From contig NZ_CP160402.1 of assembly GCF_040730185.1 (NCBI RefSeq), positions 6,386,001-6,450,000 of the forward strand: a stretch of DNA of 64,000 nt, in the 5' to 3' direction. The position numbers were made by a program, and so were the translations under genes. The notes under the pieces are model-generated. The model saw only the letters and a program-made list of their open reading frames with translations, searched no databases and was not told where the DNA came from. This DNA is from Streptomyces sp. Je 1-332. Its GTDB lineage: Bacteria > Actinomycetota > Actinomycetes > Streptomycetales > Streptomycetaceae. Shown piece after piece: positions 53,628-62,382 of the stretch; positions within the stretch are counted from its first letter, which is position 1, and each line of letters opens with the position of its first letter.

Positions 53628-55765
53628 CCGTCGACCGTGTCTTCCCCGACCTGGAGGATGCCGCCGTAGTCGGGCCGGTCGGGCAGCGACCGCACCCGGC
53701 GCTCCGACTGGGCCACCGCCACCAGACTGCGGAGGTTGCGGGCCTGCTGCGACGTCTGCACCCGGTTGCCCTGCCGGTGTGCCTGCTTGACGAAGTCGAC
53801 CGCCTCGTTGATCTGCCGCACCGTGTCCGGCGGCGCGCCCTCCGAGGCCAACTCCGCCTGCCGGAACTGGCTGGCCAGGCCGCACTGGTGGAACACGTCG
53901 TCGAGGAGCAGCTCGGTGAGCCGCTTGTACTCACCGCTGTCACCCATCGCCGCCGCCCGTTGGGCCTGCTCGATGTCGCGGCGCACCTTCATCGCCTGCA
54001 CCGGCTCGATGTACGTGCCGTACCGCTTCAGGAAGTGGTCCGCCTCCCGCTCGGCGTACCCCAGCTCCTCGCGCAGCACATGGCTGTCGACCTCCGCGCC
54101 CGTCTCCGGCGGCGGGGTCCTCGGCCGCTCTCGCTTCGGGTTCGCCTCCAGGGTCATGTCCGTGCCGCGCACGTTGATGCGTACGGTGATGATGCGGTCG
54201 GCGGAGTAGTTGAACGACACGTCCACGTGCCGGTTGACCTCGATCTCCTGCGGCAGGTCGAACTCGACGACGCCCTGCTCGTGGTTCTCGCTCGCCACCT
54301 GGCTGTCGCCCTCGTAGACCGGGACGCGGATGCGGCGGCTGTCGGTCGCGTGGAAGGTCCGCTGTCGCGGCTCGGGCAGCGGATAGGGCGAACCGGCCGG
54401 AATGATCTCCACGAACACATCGCGCTGGGAGCCCTTGACCGCGGCGATCCCCATGGCCATGGGCGTCGACTCGTACAGGCCCGTCGAACCGACGGGACGG
54501 GCGTTGACCAGGCTCTCCGCACAGTCCTCGCAGGTCTGCGCGGAGTCGTCGTTGACCTTCGCGCACCGCGGGTCCGGGCACTCCACGCCGTCCAGGGTCT
54601 CGGCGAGCACGCCCGCGCCGAAGGCGACACACTCCATGGGGTTGATGTTCCTGCGGACCTTCTCCTTGCCGAAGTACCCCTCGACCGCCTCGTACACCGG
54701 CCTGGTGAGCGTGCCGCCGCCCACCAGGAGGACGTCGGAGATGTCGCCGGGCGCAAGTTCGTAGCGGCCGAGGGTCTCCGTCACCAGGTCCATCGTCCGG
54801 GACACCAGCGGCGCGATCATCGCGTTGAACTCGCCCTGGGAGAGCGTCATCTCGACGTCGAGCACGCCCTTCTGGCCGGTGTACGCCGCCGGGATCACGA
54901 TGTACGTCTCGTCGAGGTCGTTCAGCTCACGCTTGGCGCGCTCGGCGGCCTTCTTCGCCTGGAAGAGGAACGACTTGTCGCCCGACGGGTCGACCTGGTG
55001 CTCGTCCCGCATCCACTGGATGATCCGCTCGACGATGGCGAGGTCGAAGTCGTCACCGCCGAGCCAGATGTCGCCCGCCGAACGCAACACCTGGAACTGG
55101 CTGTTGCCCGCCCCGTCCTTGACCGCGTTCAGGACCGAGATGTCGAAGGTGCCGCCGCCCAGGTCGTAGACGAGGACCCGGCTGCGCTCGCCGCCCGGCT
55201 TGTGCAGGCCGAAGGCGACGGCGGCGGCCGTGGGCTCGTCCACGATCTTCTTCACCACCAGGCCCGCGCGCTCGGCGGCCTCACGGGTGGCGGCGCGCTG
55301 GGCGTCACGGAAGTACGCGGGCACGGTGATCACGGCGTGCGTCACCTGTTCGCCCAGGGTGCGCGTCGCGTCCTGGACGAGCTTCTCCAGGATCATCCGC
55401 GATACGTCGGCGGGGGTCAGGATCTTCTCGCCGAGCACCACGTGGGCGCGCGGGTCGTCGTCCGGCCCCGCGACGATCTCGTAACTCAGCCTGCCGCGCG
55501 CCTCGGCCACCGACGTGTCCGCGAAGTCCCGGCCCATCAGTCGCTTCACGGACACCACCGTGTCCTTGGGCTGCCTCATCGCCCAGTTCAGCGCGTCCTC
55601 GCCGACCAGCGGCTGGTGCGGGCGGTCCTGCCGGGCCAGGCCCACCACGGACGGGGTGAGCCGTTCGCCCTTGCTGTTGGTGAGCACCGCGATGTTTGCG
55701 CGGTGCGGGTCGTGGGCGGCGACCGCGCTGTTCGTGGTGCCCAGATCGATGCCGATGGCCTTCAT
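53624..55765 (-). CDS. DnaK-type Hsp70 with zinc-ribbon insertion
   Basis: A 713-residue Hsp70. The ATPase domain is complete: GIDLGTTNSAVA, VITVPAYFRDAQRAATREAAERAG, VYDLGGGTFDISVL, LLVGGGTLTRPVYEAV. Between it and the peptide-binding domain is an insertion with two CxxC/CxxxxC pairs (C396, C401, C412, C415), absent from ordinary DnaK. The beta domain and helical lid follow (LPEPRQRTFHATD, VEFDLPQEIEVNRHVDVSFNY), but no EEVD-like or disordered tail is seen. Distinct from the housekeeping DnaK; it should be a dedicated chaperone of this locus with the neighbouring GrpE. Confidence 0.92.
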   Translation of the reverse strand: MKAIGIDLGTTNSAVAAHDPHRANIAVLTNSKGERLTPSVVGLARQDRPHQPLVGEDALNWAMRQPKDTVVSVKRLMGRDFADTSVAEARGRLSYEIVAGPDDDPRAHVVLGEKILTPADVSRMILEKLVQDATRTLGEQVTHAVITVPAYFRDAQRAATREAAERAGLVVKKIVDEPTAAAVAFGLHKPGGERSRVLVYDLGGGTFDISVLNAVKDGAGNSQFQVLRSAGDIWLGGDDFDLAIVERIIQWMRDEHQVDPSGDKSFLFQAKKAAERAKRELNDLDETYIVIPAAYTGQKGVLDVEMTLSQGEFNAMIAPLVSRTMDLVTETLGRYELAPGDISDVLLVGGGTLTRPVYEAVEGYFGKEKVRRNINPMECVAFGAGVLAETLDGVECPDPRCAKVNDDSAQTCEDCAESLVNARPVGSTGLYESTPMAMGIAAVKGSQRDVFVEIIPAGSPYPLPEPRQRTFHATDSRRIRVPVYEGDSQVASENHEQGVVEFDLPQEIEVNRHVDVSFNYSADRIITVRINVRGTDMTLEANPKRERPRTPPPETGAEVDSHVLREELGYAEREADHFLKRYGTYIEPVQAMKVRRDIEQAQRAAAMGDSGEYKRLTELLLDDVFHQCGLASQFRQAELASEGAPPDTVRQINEAVDFVKQAHRQGNRVQTSQQARNLRSLVAVAQSERRVRSLPDRPDYGGILQVGEDTVDG

Positions 55766-56220
55766 GAACGCTCCGTTCCCTGCTCAGGGCCGCCGGTGAC
55801 GGCGACGACCACCCGGGCGGCGCGCAGGACGTGCCCCCGGTATCGGTATCCGCGCTGCTGAACCTCCAGGACCTCGTCGTCGGCGGCACCGGGCGGTGCG
55901 GCGCGGACCTCGGTGACGTGGTGGGTCTCGGGGGCGGCGCGCTCACCGACGCGGCCCACGGGCTCGACTCCCTGGCCTGTCATGGCCGTTTCCAGCTGCC
56001 GCGAGATCAGTTCCAGGCTTCTGCGGTAAGACTCCGGGTCGCCCGACCTGCCGTCGGCGAGCAGCCGGTCGAAGGAGTCCAGGGTGTCGGCGAGCACGAG
56101 AAGAAGCTGTTCGGTCAGCACCCGGTGGGCGGCGTCCCGCGCGGCGATGGCCAGCGAGTTCTCGTAGGCGAGACGGGCGGCGGTGGCCGTCGCCGCGGGG
56201 GGCGGGTCCTGCGTACTCAT
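55762..56220 (-). CDS. GrpE-like nucleotide exchange factor
   Basis: A 152-residue protein with a helical N-terminal part (LLLVLADTLDSFDRLLADG) and a C-terminal beta part ending with GYRYRGHVLRAARVVVAV, as in GrpE (usual GY-x-x-x-x-R-x-L-R-P-A-x-V-x-V). Shorter than housekeeping GrpE, with a reduced coiled coil. Its stop overlaps the dnaK start (ATGA), so it is made in step with DnaK. Confidence 0.85.
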   Translation of the reverse strand: MSTQDPPPAATATAARLAYENSLAIAARDAAHRVLTEQLLLVLADTLDSFDRLLADGRSGDPESYRRSLELISRQLETAMTGQGVEPVGRVGERAAPETHHVTEVRAAPPGAADDEVLEVQQRGYRYRGHVLRAARVVVAVTGGPEQGTERS

Positions 56221-56233
56221 CGAAGGCGGTTCC

Positions 56234-56614
56234 TCAGATGTCGAAGGAGATGAGGTCGTCGAGGAGGTGCACGATGTGATCCGGCAGCGGGTGTGGGGGC
56301 GGATCCTCGCGCCCGCGAGGCTCCCGCACCAAGAGCGTGGCGTCGAGTGCGGCGTCGAGCGCCGCGTCCGCCGCCGCTAGCTCCGTGGTCAAGTCAACGT
56401 CGTACAGGAGCAGTTCGGCCAGCATTCTGCGGCGTACGACGCGCAGCTCCTCCCAGGCCTGCTGGGTGGCCGGTGTCATCAGGCGCCGCGCGAGCAGCTC
56501 GAACGAGACGTCCTGAAGGCCGGCGTGCGTCATGCCGGGGGTGACGCCCACCTCGGCGAGCGCGTCGTAGGGGTACGGGCCGCCGTCCCAGCTCGTCGCG
56601 GGGTCCCTGATCAC
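56234..56614 (-). CDS. Small helical protein, possible degenerate J-domain
   Basis: A 126-residue protein. Residues about 13-75 (YPYDALAEVGVTPGMTHAGL, then LMTPATQQAWEELRVVRRRMLAELLLYD) match an internal segment of the CHAT protein next to it (YPYLALRDAGVDPGATMDVV, then MTWSERVAWDRLRLPARRLQLDALLYRW). The order L-x-x-x-GV-x-P, helix, AW-x-x-L, RR, YD recalls a J-domain without HPD. It lies directly before grpE and dnaK, where a J protein would be expected. The GTG overlaps the CHAT stop (GTGA). Confidence 0.65.
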   Translation of the reverse strand: MIRDPATSWDGGPYPYDALAEVGVTPGMTHAGLQDVSFELLARRLMTPATQQAWEELRVVRRRMLAELLLYDVDLTTELAAADAALDAALDATLLVREPRGREDPPPHPLPDHIVHLLDDLISFDI

Positions 56615-59600
56615 TGTTCGTCTCCTTCTGCCGCGCTGTCGGTGAGGCCGTCGAACCGCCGCCGCACCGCGTCGAGCAGAGCCCGCCGGATACGGCTGTT
56701 CGTCGGGTCGGCGCGGGTGGCGCGGATCAGGTGGTGCAGGGCGCGCCGGATGTCGCCGCTGCTGAGGGATTCCTCTGCCTTGTCCGTCAACAGGGCTGAC
56801 CATGCTCCTAGTTGGGTTTCATCGGGCGGGTCCTCCTCGCTGTCGCTGCGCATCAGCTCCCGCAGTCCTGCCACCCCGAGGTCCTGGGCGAGGAGCCGCT
56901 CCAGCTCGTCGAGGGCCTCGCCGAGGGTCTCTCGGTAACCGTGCGTCAGGGCCTGCCCGAGGCCCACGTCCAGGAGGCCGAGCGCTTCGTGGAGGATCTC
57001 CAGGCGGCCCGGGATCGTGTGCGTGTGCGCGTCGAGGGTGAAGACCAGGGCGCGCGCGAGATTGTCCCGGGCGTGGCTGGACGCCGGGTTGAGGGCCAGG
57101 GCGCGGCGCAGGTCGGCCTCGGCCCCGTAGGCGTCGGAGCGCATGCCGTACTTGGTCCGTGTGTAGCCGCGCCACACGCCACGCGTGGACAGCAGCGCCG
57201 ACAGTCTCGCTCGCAGTTGATCAACCAGGTCGCGGTCGAGCGGATGCAGGACAGGCGGTACCGCCTCGACGAGCGTGACGGCCTCGTCCAGGCAGTCGCC
57301 GCGCTGTGCGCCACCGCGGTCGACCAGCGCCTCGACGCGGCCGAGCACGGCGGTGACCACCGCCTTCTTGCTGCGGGCCTGCATACCGGCCCGCCGGGAC
57401 ACGCGCACGAGCTCGGCCCACTCGTCGAGTGCGCGGTCGAGGCCGCCCGCGCCGTCGGTGAGGGCGGTACGGGAGAGGGCAAGGCGCACCCGCACGGCCA
57501 GCTCGACGCCGTCCTGGAGCAACTTGGTCCGCCGCTCGGCAAGTTGCACGTACGCGGGGTTGCGGCGCAGGAAGTCCTGGCAGTACGCGCACGCCTCGAT
57601 GTGCGCGGCGGGGGCGGGGGCGGATGCCGGGCCCGCGCAGTCCTCCGGAAGCGTGGTGAGGGTGGCGAAGGCCGGCAGCGCACGCAGGGCGGGCTCGAAC
57701 TTGTGGACTTCGGAGAGGGCGAAGCTCTGCGCCAACTCCGAGAAGGCCCACCGTAGTTCGCGCGCCGCATAAGCCCCGGGGTCCTTTCCCTGCTCGGCTG
57801 CCGCGTCCAGGGTGGCGGCGAGTGCGCCGAGCGGTGCCTCCAGGTGGAGCAGGCGCAGGTAGCGGGGGCCGCAGGCGAGGGGTGCGGAGCCGGTGCCGGG
57901 CACGTCGCGCAGGCCGCCCAGGTCCTTCAGGACGCGGGCCGCGCCGAGTTCGGCCTCCAGGAGGGCGGCCAACTCCGCATAGGCAGCGGCCTGTTCGGGC
58001 CGCTCCTGCTCGGTGTGCCGCTGTTCGCACGCGGACAGCTGCCCGAAGAGGTGCTGGCTCAGTTCGAGTCGCAGCTGGGCCATGTCCTCGCCCGGCAGAT
58101 CCCGTGCGTAGCAGGCGGCGCGCTCGGCCCGCCAGCCGTCCCAGTACTCGTCGTCGCTCAGGAGCGCGGCCCAGTAGGCCAGCGCGGACTCCCAGGCGGT
58201 GACGGCGTGCTCCCAGGCCCCGCTCTGCTCCAGCTCCTGCGCCTGCCAGAGCCGGGCGGCGGCGAGTCCATGGACGACGGCCATGTCGCCCGGGGCCGCC
58301 GCGAGCCGCCGCTCCCATTCGGCGGCGGCGGCTTCCCGGTCCCGGGCGAGCAGCAGCAGGAGGGGCGCGTCGCGCGGAAAACGTTCGCACAGGTCGCCGA
58401 TGAGCCCGGCCCCCGCTCCCGCCCCGGCTCCCGTCCCGGACCCCGCCCCGTCGTCCGGTGAGAGTCCGGCCATCGCGTCGCGCAGCGCGGCGGGCGAGTG
58501 CCACCGGTACAGGAGCGCGTCCAGTTGGAGCCGCCGCGCCGGAAGCCGCAGCCGGTCCCAGGCGACGCGCTCGGACCACGTCATGCCGCCGCGTTCGAGC
58601 AGCGTGTACGAGGCGTCGTTGACCACGTCCATGGTGGCGCCGGGGTCGACGCCCGCGTCGCGGAGCGCGAGGTAGGGGTACGTCGGGTCGCTGGACGCGA
58701 AGGGGTCGGCGACGAGCGGGGCGCTGGTGAGGCCGTCGGCCCACGGCAGCAGTTCGAGCAGCCGCCGGAGCCTGCGGCAGCGCGCGTCGGCCCGGTCGAG
58801 GCCGTCGCCGGCCTGCTCGTACGCGGCGACGGCGTCGCTCCACCGTCCGTCCGCCTCCAGCAACCGGCCCTGTGCGTAGGCGAGATGGGCATCGGCGTCT
58901 CGGTGCCCCGCACATCGCTGGAAGGCGTCGGCGGCCTGCTGCCACTCCTGGTGGGCGTCGGCGAGGCGCCCGCGTGCGTAGGCGCAGAGCGCGGCGGCGT
59001 CCCGGTACTCCCCGAGTGCGGCGGCCTCCTCCTGCACCCGCCCCCAGTCACCCTCGGCCTCGGCGAGCCGCACCTGGGCGTACCTCCGCCGGACGCCGGC
59101 ATCCGCAAAGCCTGCGGCCTCGGTGCTCAGGGCGCCGTAGGCACACACGACACCACGCCACTCCGAAGCGCCGGCGGCGCCCGCCTCGTCGATCCGAGCT
59201 CGCGCATATCGCCGCCGCACGACCACATCCTCCCAACTACCGGGCAGCGCCTCGTAGCTGAGGAGCGCATCGGCCCAGGAGTCACTGAGCTCGTGGGCGC
59301 GGGCGAGGGCGTAGAGGTGGAGGTTGCGGGGTTCTCGGCGGGGGTCGGGCTCGCTGTCCGGGGAGGCCGCGTTCGCCCCGTCGGCAGCTTCGGTGGGGCA
59401 GGACAGGGGATCCCGGTGGGTGGTGTTGTCGGCGCTCGCTTCGGGGTCCCCCGTGGGGAGCCCCCGGGCGTAGATCTCGCAGGCCCCCGCCCAGTCGCCC
59501 CTTGCCTCGGCCAGGCGGCCCTCGGCCTTGCGGCGCAGGGCGCCGACCGTGCCGGCGCGGCCCGTGTCGGGGACGTCGGCCAGCAGGCTCAAAACCGCGT

Positions 59601-62373
59601 TCCAGTCGCCGCGCAGTTCGGCGGCGACGCGGGCGCGCGCGTAACGGCGGCGGTCGCGCACATCGCCGTGGGCGTACGTGTCGGGCAGCCGGCCGAAGCC
59701 GTCGATCACGCCGGACCACTCGGCGCGGGCGTCGGCGACCCGGCCGCGTGTGTACAGGAGGCGGTCGGGCACGTCGAGGAGGTCCGACGAGAGCCGGGCG
59801 AAGCAGTCCAGCGCGTCCTGCCAGCGAGACTCGTCCTGGCAGCGGCGGCCCCGCGCGTAGGTCCCCAGCTCATCCGCGTCGTCGAGCCCGCCGCCCGCCT
59901 CGGCCGGCCCCGCGGCGACGCACTCCGCGAACGCCTGCGCGGACTTCGGCCAGTCACCGTCCGAAGCCGCCAACTGGCCCTGGGCGTAGTACATGCGTGG
60001 CCGCACGTCCCGGTGCTCCGGGGGCAGCAGGTCGAGGTTCGCCCGTGCTTCGGGCCAGTTGCCGGTGGCCGCCGCCTCCAGCGCCTGCTGGTACACCCGT
60101 TCGCGTAACCCGCTCAACCACGGCTCCGCGTCCCACCCTTGGGCGGCAGCGGCTTCCAGGTCGGCCATCGCCTCCGGCCAGGCTTCGCGGTCCGCTGCAC
60201 AACGCCCCCGCGTGTACAGCAGCCGCACACCCGCGTCCAGGAATCCATCGGCATCGGCGAACCCCGCCACGGCGTCGGCCCAGCCGTCTTCCCTCTCGGC
60301 GGCACGCCCGGTCGCGTAGGCGTGCCAGTGGGGGAGGTCGGGGCCGGGGGTTTCATTCCCCGCCTCCCCGAACGCCGCCTCCGCCCCCGCCTCCGCGAAC
60401 GCCGACCGCGCCGCCCCCCACTCCTCCGCCTCCGCCGCAGCACGCCCCCGTACGTACGCCGCCCGAGCCGCGGAGTCCTCGAGCCCTCCGCCCGCCGCGT
60501 ACCCGGACTCCGCCCCGCCCCACTCCCCGGCGTCCTGCGCGACCCGCCCGCACACGTAGGCCGCGCCCGCCGCTGCGCCGAGGTGGTCGGGCCGCAGGGC
60601 GAGGACATCGGCGTACGTGGCCGAGGCGGACGCCCAGTCCGAGCGGTGGCGGGCCCGCTCGGCGGCTTCGAAGGCCTCCGACACGTGGAGTTCGTCGCGG
60701 GCCGCGGCGAGGCGGGACGCCGTGTCCCTGAGGCCCGTGGGGTGCGCGCGGAGCAGTTCCTCGTACCGCGCCACCGCCTCGGCCCAGTCGCCGGACTCCT
60801 CGGCGGCACACGCCTGCTCCGAGAGCCCGCTGAGGTGACGCGAGCGCTCCACCTCCGCGGTGAGGCAGGCCGGCGGGGGACCGGGCAGCGCGCCGCGGAA
60901 GGCCTCGAACCGCTCGACGACCGCCTCCGCGTCCGCGTCACGCTCCGCGGCCAGCAGCGCGCACAGCTCCTCCAGTTCGTCCCAGGCGAGCTCGAACGCC
61001 GCCTCCGCGCGCAGCCGCCGCTGTTCGTCCTCGAACTGGCGGGTCTCGGCCCGCAGTATCCGCTGCACCTGCGCCCACTGCCCCAGGTCGCGCTGGTACC
61101 GCGCCGCGCCGATCAGGACCGTCGACTCGACGTGCCCGACGGGCCGTTGGAAGGCCAGCAGCGCATCCGCCCCTTCACGCAGCGGATCGGCGACCGCGCC
61201 CCCGTCGTCCCGCACCTCACGCGCCTTGAACAGCCAGCCCTGACGGCACGACTCGTGCAGGAACAGCGCGGGCGTCGCCCACTCGACCGCCGTGTGGCCC
61301 GGCAGGTGCGAGATGCGGCGGCGCGCGGCGCCCATGGCCTCGTCGATGGTGCGGTTCGCCGCGAGCCCCTTGAACAGCTCCGGGCTGAACTGCCCCGCCG
61401 ACACGTCACTCACCCGCCCCCGCATCGCCACCACGGCGGGGACACCCCCGCCGATCAGCGCCTGGGCGAGCCCGGAGAAGGGCTCCGCGAGCGAACTGTC
61501 CGCGCCGGCGCAGAGGTTGAGCGCGACGAGGCGCAGGCCCGGCGCCTTGAGGAGGATCCCGCTGAGAAGATCGGCGGGCACGCGGTCGACGCCGCCGCCC
61601 TCGGTCTCCAGGGCCACCACCCCCTTGCCGAGTTCATGGTCGTACGTCCCGTGCGCGATCAGCAGCAGTGCGGTGGGCAGAGGGGAGTGGGCGCCGATGG
61701 CCATCTCCAGGCTCTTGCGCGTCGCACGTTCGAGCACGGTGGTCTGCACGGCGACCTCTGGCAACTCCTGCCGCAGCGCTGCCACTTCGGCGTCGAGGCG
61801 CAGGGGTCGCAGACCCGCGTCGAGGGGCGACGCGCAGGCCACGAGCAGCCGGATCAGGCTCGGCTCGTCCGCGGGTTCGGGGAGCCGCTGGCCCAGCGGG
61901 CCGCCGGGCAGCGAACGCACCAACGAGTAACCGTGGTTGAGGGCGAGCGACTGCTGCGGTTGCCCCGGCGGCGCGCACAGCGTCTCGAAGGGGAGATCGC
62001 GCAGCTCCTCCGGCACGTCGAACCGGATCCGCAGCCCGCGCGCGGGCCGCATCCGCTGGGCCCGCTCAAGCGCCAGGCCGACGCAGGCGCCGACGCCCTC
62101 CGGGTCGGGCCCGGTGCCGGGCCCCCGCTCCCCGAAGAGCAGCCGGAAGACGCCGCGCCCAAGGCCCCGAAGCTGGGCCACGGTGTGCTGCTCGCCCATC
62201 GGGGCGAGGCCGAGCTCGGCGGAGATCAGCTGGTCCCACTGGTCACGGAACGCCGCGGGCTCGCCGTTCACCGCGATCACTTCGGCGGCGGACGCGGGGC
62301 CGTTCGCCGTGACGAGGTAGCGGGACGTGCCGATGGGCCGTATACGGATACGGAGTTCCTCGTAGGCGAGCAT
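56611..62373 (-). CDS. CHAT protease domain fused to a giant TPR-type solenoid
   Basis: A 1920-residue protein. Residues about 1-375 form a CHAT (caspase-like) peptidase domain with His 241 (LLLIAHGTYD) and Cys 288 (ALNLCAGAD) as the catalytic dyad. Residues about 400-1200 are some twenty TPR-like repeats with the recurring YARGR/YTRGR and DW-x-x-A patterns. Near 1218-1295 is a J-like module shared with the small protein downstream. Near 1590 is a Cys pair (CAYC) followed by helical repeats to the end. The solenoid should sense or hold a partner and the CHAT domain cut a target. ATG with GGGAGGTGA upstream. Confidence 0.9.
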   Translation of the reverse strand: MLAYEELRIRIRPIGTSRYLVTANGPASAAEVIAVNGEPAAFRDQWDQLISAELGLAPMGEQHTVAQLRGLGRGVFRLLFGERGPGTGPDPEGVGACVGLALERAQRMRPARGLRIRFDVPEELRDLPFETLCAPPGQPQQSLALNHGYSLVRSLPGGPLGQRLPEPADEPSLIRLLVACASPLDAGLRPLRLDAEVAALRQELPEVAVQTTVLERATRKSLEMAIGAHSPLPTALLLIAHGTYDHELGKGVVALETEGGGVDRVPADLLSGILLKAPGLRLVALNLCAGADSSLAEPFSGLAQALIGGGVPAVVAMRGRVSDVSAGQFSPELFKGLAANRTIDEAMGAARRRISHLPGHTAVEWATPALFLHESCRQGWLFKAREVRDDGGAVADPLREGADALLAFQRPVGHVESTVLIGAARYQRDLGQWAQVQRILRAETRQFEDEQRRLRAEAAFELAWDELEELCALLAAERDADAEAVVERFEAFRGALPGPPPACLTAEVERSRHLSGLSEQACAAEESGDWAEAVARYEELLRAHPTGLRDTASRLAAARDELHVSEAFEAAERARHRSDWASASATYADVLALRPDHLGAAAGAAYVCGRVAQDAGEWGGAESGYAAGGGLEDSAARAAYVRGRAAAEAEEWGAARSAFAEAGAEAAFGEAGNETPGPDLPHWHAYATGRAAEREDGWADAVAGFADADGFLDAGVRLLYTRGRCAADREAWPEAMADLEAAAAQGWDAEPWLSGLRERVYQQALEAAATGNWPEARANLDLLPPEHRDVRPRMYYAQGQLAASDGDWPKSAQAFAECVAAGPAEAGGGLDDADELGTYARGRRCQDESRWQDALDCFARLSSDLLDVPDRLLYTRGRVADARAEWSGVIDGFGRLPDTYAHGDVRDRRRYARARVAAELRGDWNAVLSLLADVPDTGRAGTVGALRRKAEGRLAEARGDWAGACEIYARGLPTGDPEASADNTTHRDPLSCPTEAADGANAASPDSEPDPRREPRNLHLYALARAHELSDSWADALLSYEALPGSWEDVVVRRRYARARIDEAGAAGASEWRGVVCAYGALSTEAAGFADAGVRRRYAQVRLAEAEGDWGRVQEEAAALGEYRDAAALCAYARGRLADAHQEWQQAADAFQRCAGHRDADAHLAYAQGRLLEADGRWSDAVAAYEQAGDGLDRADARCRRLRRLLELLPWADGLTSAPLVADPFASSDPTYPYLALRDAGVDPGATMDVVNDASYTLLERGGMTWSERVAWDRLRLPARRLQLDALLYRWHSPAALRDAMAGLSPDDGAGSGTGAGAGAGAGLIGDLCERFPRDAPLLLLLARDREAAAAEWERRLAAAPGDMAVVHGLAAARLWQAQELEQSGAWEHAVTAWESALAYWAALLSDDEYWDGWRAERAACYARDLPGEDMAQLRLELSQHLFGQLSACEQRHTEQERPEQAAAYAELAALLEAELGAARVLKDLGGLRDVPGTGSAPLACGPRYLRLLHLEAPLGALAATLDAAAEQGKDPGAYAARELRWAFSELAQSFALSEVHKFEPALRALPAFATLTTLPEDCAGPASAPAPAAHIEACAYCQDFLRRNPAYVQLAERRTKLLQDGVELAVRVRLALSRTALTDGAGGLDRALDEWAELVRVSRRAGMQARSKKAVVTAVLGRVEALVDRGGAQRGDCLDEAVTLVEAVPPVLHPLDRDLVDQLRARLSALLSTRGVWRGYTRTKYGMRSDAYGAEADLRRALALNPASSHARDNLARALVFTLDAHTHTIPGRLEILHEALGLLDVGLGQALTHGYRETLGEALDELERLLAQDLGVAGLRELMRSDSEEDPPDETQLGAWSALLTDKAEESLSSGDIRRALHHLIRATRADPTNSRIRRALLDAVRRRFDGLTDSAAEGDEQ

Positions 62374-62382
62374 CGGGCGCCG

